26,221 nt of DNA from an uncultured Prevotella sp. (lineage in GTDB: Bacteria; Bacteroidota; Bacteroidia; Bacteroidales; Bacteroidaceae). The stretch spans positions 1 to 26,221 of the forward strand of contig CALBLK010000064.1 of the NCBI GenBank assembly GCA_937895845.1, read 5' to 3'. Numbering within the stretch: position 1 is the first letter of the stretch; every line of letters starts with the position of its first letter. The notes beneath the pieces were generated by a model. That model was not told the DNA's origin and did no database searches. It saw only the letters and a list, made by a program, of their open reading frames with translations. The translations under genes were made by a program, and so were the position numbers. This document shows positions 16,746 to 24,521 of the stretch, one piece after another.

Positions 16746-16765
16746 TCAATCAATAACTATATCAC
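16435..16765 (+). repeat. Tandem repeat array spanning the kinase 3' end and the gene gap
   Basis: Partial copies recur with spacings of 99 bp (GCAGACGGCTTGGCCGG at 16435 and 16534), 78 bp (GTTTCTCGGTCCTCATC at 16575 and 16653) and 55 bp (GACAAATTGG at 16671 and 16726). The first two shifts keep the reading frame; the third does not and brings in the stop TAA. The 35 bp before the next ATG (16731-16765) match 16499-16533 at 34 positions. Confidence 0.9.
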
Positions 16766-16766
16766 A

Positions 16767-18686
16767 ATGAAAATCTTAAAAGTAACGTTGTTTGCTGTGG
16801 TGGGCGTGTTTGCCTTTTCCACGCAGATGAAGGCGCAAAACTGCATGGAACTGTTCAAACAGGCCAATGCGTTGAAAGACAGAAAGAATTATGCCGAGGC
16901 CATCACCTATTACCAACGCGCCAAGGGGTGCGATGCCGAGCTGAGGACTGACTGTAACAGGCTGATAGAATATTGCCGTAAGCGCCTGCCTGTGTTGGAA
17001 ATCTCTGAGCAAGAAATCAGAATACCTTACCAGGGAGGTGACAAGCAGGTGGCCGTAAAGTCAACAGGCAAATGGAAAATAGATGGCACTAACGACTGGT
17101 GCAAGACAGATGGCGTGGACGGGCGAAACCTCATTGTGCAGTGCCGCAAGGCCAATGATGACATCCGCAGCAAGGTGGCCACGCTCATCGTCAAGAGCGG
17201 TTCGCTGTACAAGTCGATAAAGGTTGTCCAGGAGGGCCGGCCCGAATATATTGAGGTTGGTGCGCAGAGCCTGGCGTTTCCTGCCAAGGGTACGGCAGAC
17301 CGCATAACAGTGACTTCAAATGCCAACTGGGATGTCACCTCGGTTCCCTCGTGGTGCAAGGTGGAGAAGCAGAAGGATGGCATCCGCATAACCGTGAGTC
17401 CGAACGACCGGGTGATGGAACGGACGGACGACATCGTCATCGTGTCTCCAAATAAGTCGGTCACCATCAGAATCTGCCAGGGCGCTGGCGAGGAGCATCT
17501 CACACTGTCTCAGAACAACCTTGTGGCTAACGAAGAGGGCGACGTGCATTATGTGAGGGTGTATACCGATGCTGACAACTGGTTTGTGGGCAACTATCCC
17601 ACTTGGATGAACGTGCAGCGTGTGGGCAAGGACAGCATCCGCATCGTTTGCGGAAAGAACCTGCCAAACGGCCAGCCTCGGTCGGGCAGTGTCCAGGTGC
17701 GCACCGACAGGCAGACGGCTGGCGTGCTGGTCACCCAGGCCCCGCTGATGGTTCAGGACCTGATATTCCCCAACTCCAAGTTGGTGGGAGGCCGCAACTT
17801 CTCCCTTGGCATCAGTGCCAGCTACTATATGCCGTTTGTTTCCGCATCTGCCGGTGGCGACTATGTAGGCTCTGTGGTAGACTATGGCCTGGGCACCAGC
17901 GCTGAGAACGCTTCCTATAAGTCGGCGACAGGCCTTAGCTTCGGTCTCTTTGCCGACATCCGTCTGCACAAAAACATCTTCCTGATTGCGGGAGCTAACT
18001 TCACGCAGGTAAAATACAAGAATGAGTTTAATCAGAACACCACCTACACCCAGCCGCTCGGTGATGACAACGCTTACATGTATCAGAAAGGTGAGCTGAT
18101 GAACTCCTATACCGAGAACTACACGCACACGATGATAGAGGTGCCCATCCTGGCTTCCTACCGGTTTAAGGTGAGCAACGTCAGCCACATCCAGCTGAAC
18201 GCCGGGCCTGTGCTCAGCTTTGGCCTCTCTTCAAAGATGAAGTTCTCCGGCAACTCGGACTGTGAAACCATGAGAAGGTACAATTCCGTGACCCACCAGC
18301 CGGTTGACAACAATAATTACGTTCACCACACGGCTGCGAGTGCCGACTTCAACCTGTACCAGCCCTGTGTCTATTGGGAGGAAATGTACACCACAGGCAA
18401 TGATGCCGCAGTTCCGCACCATAACCAGTTTCAAGAGTCTCCGTTTGCCAAGTTCAACTATGGCTTGCGGCTCGGCGTGGCCTATGAGTGGGCCGGCATC
18501 TCGTTCGGTCTCTCCTACACGCGGATGCTGTCTAACATGGCACAGAAAAACTACTGGGAGAACGAGCGGTGGACGGTGCTCAACAACAGTGATGTGACGA
18601 TGAGGGGTTACAAGCACCGCATCCACACACTTGAGTTCAAGCTGGCTTATACATTGAGATATTTAAAAACCAAAAAGTCTGAATAA
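16767..18686 (+). CDS. Triple-BACON protein with predicted outer-membrane beta-barrel
   Basis: The 639-residue product has a signal peptide (about 1-23), a helical TPR-like stretch (26-72: FKQANALKDRKNYAEAITYY), and three BACON domains at about 76-156, 161-239 and 244-325. Each has the LxxPxxG..V.V.SN..W pattern and ends in a V/I-x-Q-(E/G/A) strand (VVQEG, ICQGA, VTQAP). From about 343 to the end come alternating strands with aromatic residues and a final strand FKLAYTLRYLK, as in PorT-like outer-membrane barrels. BACON domains are mostly thought to bind carbohydrate or mucin; the role here is unknown, and they would face the periplasm if the barrel inserts normally. It is 21 nt after the kinase and 1 nt before the zinc-ribbon gene, so co-transcribed. 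Confidence 0.82.
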   Translation: MKILKVTLFAVVGVFAFSTQMKAQNCMELFKQANALKDRKNYAEAITYYQRAKGCDAELRTDCNRLIEYCRKRLPVLEISEQEIRIPYQGGDKQVAVKSTGKWKIDGTNDWCKTDGVDGRNLIVQCRKANDDIRSKVATLIVKSGSLYKSIKVVQEGRPEYIEVGAQSLAFPAKGTADRITVTSNANWDVTSVPSWCKVEKQKDGIRITVSPNDRVMERTDDIVIVSPNKSVTIRICQGAGEEHLTLSQNNLVANEEGDVHYVRVYTDADNWFVGNYPTWMNVQRVGKDSIRIVCGKNLPNGQPRSGSVQVRTDRQTAGVLVTQAPLMVQDLIFPNSKLVGGRNFSLGISASYYMPFVSASAGGDYVGSVVDYGLGTSAENASYKSATGLSFGLFADIRLHKNIFLIAGANFTQVKYKNEFNQNTTYTQPLGDDNAYMYQKGELMNSYTENYTHTMIEVPILASYRFKVSNVSHIQLNAGPVLSFGLSSKMKFSGNSDCETMRRYNSVTHQPVDNNNYVHHTAASADFNLYQPCVYWEEMYTTGNDAAVPHHNQFQESPFAKFNYGLRLGVAYEWAGISFGLSYTRMLSNMAQKNYWENERWTVLNNSDVTMRGYKHRIHTLEFKLAYTLRYLKTKKSE

Positions 18687-18687
18687 T

Positions 18688-19341
18688 ATGAGATGCCAAT
18701 TTTGTGGTTGGGACAATCCCAACGGAAAGACAACCTGTGAGAAATGCAACAAACCCTTGACATGGGGGGCGCAGGGCGATGGTGTGCTTGCAGAGGGACA
18801 CGACCGGCCTACAGCCCTTCATCCCGAGGGCTGCTTCAACCCTAAGGCCACTGTGCGCGAGAGTGTGGCAGGGGGAGTGTCCGAGACTGTCAGGGAGGAA
18901 CTGTGCCCCAAGTGCGGCTACCCCCTTGATAACGGCGAGTGTGCTGCGTGCGGTTACAGTTCGGTCAAGGCAGAAACGCCTGTCGTGGCGGCTCAGGCTC
19001 ACCGGGCTTCAGAGTTGCGCAAGACCGTGCGCCCCATCCGCAAGGGTGACAAGGAGGGCGTGTTCACCCTTACCCCCATCTCGGAAGAGACAGGGGAGCC
19101 CGAAGGCACTTCCATTGGCTATGAGGGCAACGAGGTGGCACTCTGCCGCGACAACACCGACCCGAAGAACCCCACCATCACCTCGTCCGAACAGGCCTGC
19201 ATCACTTTCGAGAATGGAGTGTGGGGCATTGTGGACAGGAGCGAGTACAAGACCACCTTTGTGCAGGCCGCTCGCGAGGTGGAGCTGCGAAGTGGTGACC
19301 TGATTCTGCTGGGCAACCAACTTTACCGTTTCGAGTTATAA
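18688..19341 (+). CDS. Double zinc-ribbon protein with FHA-like C-terminal domain
   Basis: The 217-residue product has two zinc-ribbon motifs: Cys3/Cys6 with Cys17/Cys20, and Cys73/Cys76 with Cys85/Cys88 (CPKCGYPL, then CAACGY). A polar linker follows. About residues 120-217 resemble a forkhead-associated domain: the LCRDN, TITSSEQACITFENG, RSEYKTTFVQ and LRSGDLILLGNQLYRF blocks line up with the GR, S-x-x-H, N-G-T and GD-x-I-x-G motifs. His and Asn-Gly are not conserved, so phosphothreonine binding is uncertain. No signal or membrane segment is seen; it is likely cytoplasmic. It sits between the barrel protein and the second kinase (17-nt gap) and may be an adaptor or kinase substrate. Confidence 0.8.
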   Translation: MRCQFCGWDNPNGKTTCEKCNKPLTWGAQGDGVLAEGHDRPTALHPEGCFNPKATVRESVAGGVSETVREELCPKCGYPLDNGECAACGYSSVKAETPVVAAQAHRASELRKTVRPIRKGDKEGVFTLTPISEETGEPEGTSIGYEGNEVALCRDNTDPKNPTITSSEQACITFENGVWGIVDRSEYKTTFVQAAREVELRSGDLILLGNQLYRFEL

Positions 19342-19358
19342 CCCTTAGGTGTTATCCG

Positions 19359-20636
19359 ATGGTTGCGTACCGAATTGATGTCAACGCTGGTGATTTGTTT
19401 GATGGCAAGTATTCCATTGTCAGACAGATTGGCAGCGGCAACTATGGCAATGTATTCAAGGTGAGAGACAATCTTGGGAGAGACTATGCCTTGAAGCTGC
19501 TCAGGCTCTGGGAGGTTGCGGGTGAGCTGCACCGCCCCCTGGTCATGAAGTTTGAGCAGGAGTACAAGACGGGCCAGCTTGCTTGCGACTATCTCATCCA
19601 CAGTCTTGACTTTGGCACAGTCCAGGGCAACCCCTATTTGCTGATGGAGTTTTGTTCGCAGGGAGACCTGTCGCGGGCCGTTGGCAAGGATCAGGCGCGT
19701 CTGCCCGGTTATGCGCATGATATTCTTGAGGGATTGCGCGCCCTTCATTCTGAGGGGAAGATTCACCGTGACATGAAACCCGAGAATGTGCTTATCCGTA
19801 ACAATGGCAAGGCTGCGCTCACTGACTTTGGCGTAGTGGGCGAGATGGACAAGAACCGGCGCCTGTCGGAGAAGGGCTGGTGGAGCAAGCGCCCGAAGCA
19901 GGTGCAGGGAACGCCGCTGTATATGTCCCCGGAGATGTTTGACAGAAAGGGCGGCGGAGTGACCTATCTGCCTACTGTTGACATTTGGTCGTTTGGGGTG
20001 ATGATGTACGAGATGCTCACTTCAGGTTCGTTCCCGTTTGGTGACATTGAGAATTTTGAGGACTTCCCGAAATATCAAGAGCGCGCCAGACGCGGGCAGT
20101 GGGATGCAGACAGACTGAGAATGTCACCGTATGGCTGTGATTGGCTTCAGATTATAGAACATTGCCTGGCTCCCAACTACCGCGAGCGTTATCAGAGTGC
20201 CCTGGATGTATTGGTGGACTTGGCACCCATGCTGGGCGGGCGCCTGTCTTGTGCGGTCAGCGATCGCCTGTCACGGTCGTGTGCCATCAGCCGGATTGTG
20301 GTCACGCAGGGAGAAATCATCGGTGCAGAGTTCAGACTGGACAGCCTCCTCCAAAGTCATGGCAGGATGCTGAGAGCTGGCCGTGGCAGTACGAACGACA
20401 TCGTTCTTTCCGAACGTGTGAGCAATTATGTGTCACGCTGCCATTTCACCCTTGAACGGTCAAAGGACGGTGGCTATTGGGTGATTCGTGACGGCCAGTG
20501 GCAAAGTGACAAGCGGCGATGGGTCCCCTCTACCAATGGAACTTATCTGAATGCTACGCCGGTTTCCGTGGACGGCCAGAAGGTCTTTACCGGTGACATC
20601 ATAACAGCCGGTGAGTATAAACTAAAAGTAGAATAG
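19359..20636 (+). CDS. Soluble Ser/Thr protein kinase with C-terminal FHA domain
   Basis: The 425-residue product joins two domains. The kinase (about 15-300) has a G-loop IGSGNYGNV, Lys46, catalytic loop HRDMKPEN (Asp138, Asn143), DFG at 156-158, SPE (APE-like, Glu192) and VDIWSFGVMMYEMLTSG, so all key residues are intact. From about 315 an FHA domain follows: LRAGRGSTNDIVL, YVSRCHFTLE, STNGTYLN and GDIITAGEYKL, with the phosphothreonine-binding Arg, Ser and Asn in place. No membrane helix is seen. FHA domains bind phosphothreonine, so it may read a phosphorylated partner or its own autophosphorylation. It differs from the first kinase in being canonical and soluble. Confidence 0.92.
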   Translation: MVAYRIDVNAGDLFDGKYSIVRQIGSGNYGNVFKVRDNLGRDYALKLLRLWEVAGELHRPLVMKFEQEYKTGQLACDYLIHSLDFGTVQGNPYLLMEFCSQGDLSRAVGKDQARLPGYAHDILEGLRALHSEGKIHRDMKPENVLIRNNGKAALTDFGVVGEMDKNRRLSEKGWWSKRPKQVQGTPLYMSPEMFDRKGGGVTYLPTVDIWSFGVMMYEMLTSGSFPFGDIENFEDFPKYQERARRGQWDADRLRMSPYGCDWLQIIEHCLAPNYRERYQSALDVLVDLAPMLGGRLSCAVSDRLSRSCAISRIVVTQGEIIGAEFRLDSLLQSHGRMLRAGRGSTNDIVLSERVSNYVSRCHFTLERSKDGGYWVIRDGQWQSDKRRWVPSTNGTYLNATPVSVDGQKVFTGDIITAGEYKLKVE

Positions 20637-20664
20637 TATTATTAAGTTATTAAGTCAAATCAAA

Positions 20665-22134
20665 ATGGACAACAAAACAGTTCAATACAAGCGCACGCTC
20701 AAAGGCTCTGTCGGTGCTGGTGTGAGTGCCCTGTTCAATGGTAACGGACGCCGTTATTTCATTCTGGTGCACAAGGATGCCTCAAAGTATCACAAGGCAG
20801 GAGAGTCGCAAAAGATTATAATCGATCAGGTAGAACTTGGGCGCGATGCCAACTGTCAGGTGCGCTTCGATGACTCGTTCTCAACCGTGAGCCGGCATCA
20901 TGCGGCCATTGTCAAGGACGGCGATCGGTGGAAGCTGGTGCAACTGTCGAAGACAAATTCGACATTTCTCAACGGACATCCCGTGGACACAGAATGGTAT
21001 TTGGAAAATGGTGACGAGATACAGCTCTCCGTTGGGGGGCCGCGCTTGGGCTTTATCGTGCCGGCCGGCAAGCAGAGCCTGGTGTCGAGCATCAAGATGA
21101 CCGAGCGGCTTGAGCTGTTTCGCAAGCAGGCGCTCAAGCCCTATAAGACAGCTATTGCGTGTCTGGCTGTGGTTCTGGTTCTTCTTGCCGGCGGCGGAAG
21201 CTACGTGATATCTGAGCAGGACAAGTCAATAGTGAAACTCCTGTCAGACTCATCCATGCTGCGCAAAATGAATGAGAATGCGAAGAAAGAGAACGAAAAG
21301 TTAGCGGGCAGGTTGGACTCCTTGAAAAAAGTTGGAAGAAGGGCAGTGACCAGGACGGTGGTCGTTGGCGGAGACGAAACCCTGCAAAAAGAGATAAACA
21401 GGGTGAAGTCTTCGGTCTATGCCTTGACAACGATTGTTTATTTAGATTGCAACGGAAACGTGCAGGTGATTTCCAGAGCCACCGGAACCGGCTTCTTGAC
21501 CGCGGACGGTATGTTTGTTACCGCTCGGCATTGTGTGGAGCCTTGGCTCTTCTACCCCGATTTGAACAAATGCTATGCGGTTGCTCAGAAAAGCGGCGGC
21601 GAAGCCAAGATTTATGCTGTCGTGAAAGCCGTAAACAACCAGCAGTCTTTTGAAATTCGTTCCGACAGGTTTAGAGTGGATGACAGTTATGACACGCCCT
21701 GCAAGGTTTCTGTTGACCTTGAAGGAGAGCATTATGAATTGGACAGCAAGCTGGCTTTTGGTTCCGAGAAGTCGTTAGGCAATGACTGGGCTTTCTGCCG
21801 CGTGGGCAGGAAGGGCGTGATTAGGAACGGCGCCGCCATTTCAGGCTCGCTGAAGAGCGGGACGACCGTCCACATGTTAGGCTTCCCTAAAAGCATAGGC
21901 CGTGGTGACGGGAGCAAGTTTGTTGAGCCAATCTACAACAAAATGAGTGTGTCCAGAGATGGCTTGAACAATGCAAGGTGCATCATGATTAGCCAGGGAG
22001 TTGACCATGGCAACTCCGGCGGCCCTGTGTTTGTGATGCATAATGGACAGCTGCAGGTCATCGGCATTGTGAGCCGCGGTGACTTTAACTCGCAGTTCTA
22101 TAACCATCTAATTCCTATGTGTAATCTAAACTAA
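20665..22134 (+). CDS. FHA - transmembrane - trypsin-like protease fusion
   Basis: The 489-residue product has an FHA domain at about 32-133 (ELGRDANCQVRFDD, STVSRHHAAIV, NSTFLNG), a membrane helix at about 163-182, a charged coiled-coil stretch (about 190-245), and a trypsin/HtrA-like serine protease domain to the end. The catalytic triad is visible: His289 in FVTARHC, Asp374 in GNDWAF, Ser451 in GNSGGPV. No PDZ domain follows. The FHA would be cytoplasmic and the protease periplasmic, linking phosphothreonine recognition to envelope proteolysis; the topology is predicted from the single helix. It lies 28 nt after the FHA kinase and 12 nt before an exported protein of unknown function. Confidence 0.9.
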   Translation: MDNKTVQYKRTLKGSVGAGVSALFNGNGRRYFILVHKDASKYHKAGESQKIIIDQVELGRDANCQVRFDDSFSTVSRHHAAIVKDGDRWKLVQLSKTNSTFLNGHPVDTEWYLENGDEIQLSVGGPRLGFIVPAGKQSLVSSIKMTERLELFRKQALKPYKTAIACLAVVLVLLAGGGSYVISEQDKSIVKLLSDSSMLRKMNENAKKENEKLAGRLDSLKKVGRRAVTRTVVVGGDETLQKEINRVKSSVYALTTIVYLDCNGNVQVISRATGTGFLTADGMFVTARHCVEPWLFYPDLNKCYAVAQKSGGEAKIYAVVKAVNNQQSFEIRSDRFRVDDSYDTPCKVSVDLEGEHYELDSKLAFGSEKSLGNDWAFCRVGRKGVIRNGAAISGSLKSGTTVHMLGFPKSIGRGDGSKFVEPIYNKMSVSRDGLNNARCIMISQGVDHGNSGGPVFVMHNGQLQVIGIVSRGDFNSQFYNHLIPMCNLN

Positions 22135-22146
22135 AAACTGACTGTT

Positions 22147-23043
22147 ATGAAAAGAATATTATCGTATGTGCTGTTCTTGGCACTGGCTCTGGAAGTCTCT
22201 GCGCAGATTACGATACTGGATGTTTTGAAAAAGAGTGGAGTGCTGTCTACAGCCAGTGCGCAAAGTGGGGTGGTCCGCGAGGCACTGTTGCCCAGTCTCT
22301 CCATCATCCGCCAGCAGTACCGTCTGCAAAAGGGCGAGGATTATTATGGCAAGAACAACCTGCCATACTATGGCGAGAGCTACTCGCTTGCCGTGAAGGT
22401 CGCCGGCGGCACACTGTTCCAGGGCGATGTGATGCGCCCTTGGGCCGGTGACGCCGATTACAGCAGGGCCAATGCCTCGGGCAACTATGTACCCAGTCTG
22501 TTCTGGACTTACCAGCGTATGCTCTCGGACAGCGTTTACCATTCCATAGACTTTGAACTGTACAGCGGCCCGTCACCTTATGTGCAGCCGCTCAATGCCG
22601 ACAGCAGCCTGTATATCCATTTAGACAAGAAGGCCGACCTCGGTCTGTGCTTGGACAAGGGACTGGGAAGAAAAAATGGCTATATGGTCTGGGCTTGCAG
22701 CCGCACCTCCACAAAGGACAGTGCAATGACTGTTGACTTGCGCCTGTCACCCCTGTCCATTGCGGTCAGTGCCGACAGTGTGCTTGTTTCGGTGTCGCCA
22801 GACAGTCCCGAGAAAATTATTGGCGGCGTGTATGTCGTTCCAATATATGAGAGCGGCGGTCGCGTACAGTTCCTTTTGGCTGGCATGGCTGTGAGGAATG
22901 GTGACAAGGCGTGGAGCCTCCAGCTTCTGGCCGCCGATGGAAAAGGCTCCCGGGGCGGCATCACCAAGAGTGACATCACCAGGAGTATGGCCAAGGGCGC
23001 GGGCGAAAGCAAGGCGGATTCCAAGAAAAAGAGACGGAAGTGA
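22147..23043 (+). CDS. Exported protein of unknown function
   Basis: The 298-residue product has a signal peptide (MKRILSYVLFLALALEVSAQ) and no recognisable family. The mature part contains YYGKNNLPYYGESYSLAVKV, short beta-like strands and a hydrophobic stretch near IIGGVYVVPIY; it lacks Cys pairs and a lipobox. The last ~25 residues are basic (KADSKKKRRK). It starts 12 nt after the protease gene and its stop is 2 nt from the phosphatase ATG, so it is firmly in the operon. A substrate, inhibitor or partner of the neighbouring protease is possible, but that is inference from position only. Confidence 0.7.
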   Translation: MKRILSYVLFLALALEVSAQITILDVLKKSGVLSTASAQSGVVREALLPSLSIIRQQYRLQKGEDYYGKNNLPYYGESYSLAVKVAGGTLFQGDVMRPWAGDADYSRANASGNYVPSLFWTYQRMLSDSVYHSIDFELYSGPSPYVQPLNADSSLYIHLDKKADLGLCLDKGLGRKNGYMVWACSRTSTKDSAMTVDLRLSPLSIAVSADSVLVSVSPDSPEKIIGGVYVVPIYESGGRVQFLLAGMAVRNGDKAWSLQLLAADGKGSRGGITKSDITRSMAKGAGESKADSKKKRRK

Positions 23044-23045
23044 AC

Positions 23046-24470
23046 ATGACGACATTCAGACTGTTCGCGGGCACCAATGTCGGTTTGCGCGAAAACAATG
23101 AGGACAACTTTACCGTTTGCCCTGACCTGACGGAGAACGAGTGGCTGGTTCCTGCTGATTCTCAGCAGACCATCCCACTCGGAAGCCGAGGGTGTGTCAT
23201 GGTGGTGGCCGACGGCATGGGTGGGCAGAATGCAGGTGAGGTGGCGAGCGCCATCGCCGTCGACACAGTCCAAAGGATGTTCTCGCCCCAGAATATGCCT
23301 TCGGATGTGCTGCACACCCCCGACAACATTAAATCTTTTCTGAAAAAGGTTGTCCGTGAGGCTGACATTCTCATTAAGGTGCGTGCCAAGAAAGATGTCT
23401 GCACGCAGGGCATGGGTTCTACAATTGTCATCGCGTGGCTTGTCGGCAGCAGAATGTATTTGGCTTGGCTGGGTGACAGCAGAGCCTATTCTTACATCCC
23501 AGGCAGGCGGATTCGCCGGCTGACTAAGGACCACTCGTATGTGCAGCAGTTGGTTGACGGCGGAGCGCTGACAGAGACTGAGGCCATGGGCCATCCTAAC
23601 AGCAATGTGATTACAAGGAGTCTTGGTGACACCTCACAGAGGGCCAAGGCTGATGTGGCAGAGTGTGATGTGGAGAAAGGCGAAATCTTTCTGCTTTGTT
23701 CCGATGGACTGTGCGGTGTTTGTCAGGATGAAGACATTGAAGCCATTGTTGAGGCTGGATGCGGCAATCTGGCCAAATGCAAGGAGCAGCTTACCATGGC
23801 GGCACTTGCGGCTGGTGGCAGTGACAACATCACCATTGCGCTTCTGCAGGTAGTGGATGCCAAGCAGGGAAAGGGCCGCCAGACGATTACTGCCGACGAG
23901 CGAGCAGGGGGCAGGCTTCTCACCATACCCAATGCTTTTGCCCTGGTTCTTGGCTTATGCCTGTTGCTGGCGCTGTGCTTTGCAGGCTACTCTTTGATAA
24001 GGCCGCTGGCATCGCACGGGGATGCACCGGATATAAGCGTTTCGCTTAAGCTTTTCCGGAACACGCTGGCCAATAATGGAAAAGTAAAGTTCCAAGTCGA
24101 TGTGTCCGGGTGCAGTGACACTGCCGTCTTCTATCAGTATGACAGGCATCTGATAAAGCTTGACTCTGTACGCAAGACAATAACCTTGTGCAGGGGTGTG
24201 GCATTCGATAAGGATTCTACCGTGAGGGTTATGGCTATTTGCAAGGCTGACACTGCTAAGAAAGGCATAGCGTCCTTAATAATTAAAGGTAAAAGGCAGA
24301 AAGTCGGCAGTGAAGATTCTCTTCAGAAGAAACTGACTAAAACAATCCTTAAAAGGTCGGGAGATGGTGATCAGCAGGCTCCCGGAGGCGATAAAAAAAA
24401 GGACAACGAAAACACCGTGAAACGTGTGCGTGACAGCTCTCCAGGTAAAACCACACTCTTGAGGGGGTAA
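23046..24470 (+). CDS. Membrane-anchored PP2C-type Ser/Thr phosphatase
   Basis: The 474-residue product has an N-terminal PP2C domain (about 1-275) with the metal-binding and catalytic motifs RENNEDNF (Asp20), VADGMGGQNAGE (Asp56), WLGDSRAY, LLCSDGLCG (Asp220) and GGSDNITI (Asp260). A membrane helix follows (about 297-318), then about 155 residues outside the cytoplasm that include a small beta-rich part and a basic Lys-rich tail. It removes phosphate from Ser/Thr and probably opposes the two kinases of this operon. The start is set at ATG 23046, with GGAAG a few bases upstream; a GTG at 23040 that overlaps the previous stop is a possible alternative. Confidence 0.92.
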   Translation: MTTFRLFAGTNVGLRENNEDNFTVCPDLTENEWLVPADSQQTIPLGSRGCVMVVADGMGGQNAGEVASAIAVDTVQRMFSPQNMPSDVLHTPDNIKSFLKKVVREADILIKVRAKKDVCTQGMGSTIVIAWLVGSRMYLAWLGDSRAYSYIPGRRIRRLTKDHSYVQQLVDGGALTETEAMGHPNSNVITRSLGDTSQRAKADVAECDVEKGEIFLLCSDGLCGVCQDEDIEAIVEAGCGNLAKCKEQLTMAALAAGGSDNITIALLQVVDAKQGKGRQTITADERAGGRLLTIPNAFALVLGLCLLLALCFAGYSLIRPLASHGDAPDISVSLKLFRNTLANNGKVKFQVDVSGCSDTAVFYQYDRHLIKLDSVRKTITLCRGVAFDKDSTVRVMAICKADTAKKGIASLIIKGKRQKVGSEDSLQKKLTKTILKRSGDGDQQAPGGDKKKDNENTVKRVRDSSPGKTTLLRG

Positions 24471-24521
24471 AAATGGTAAAAAACGATTAACATCAAAATA
24501 ATTAGCCAAAACACTTAAAAC

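Noticed and set aside
15177..24470. Type VI secretion or TerY-P locus
   Set aside because: Kinase, PP2C and FHA genes fit such loci, but no secretion structural gene, TerD or vWA protein is present in the window.
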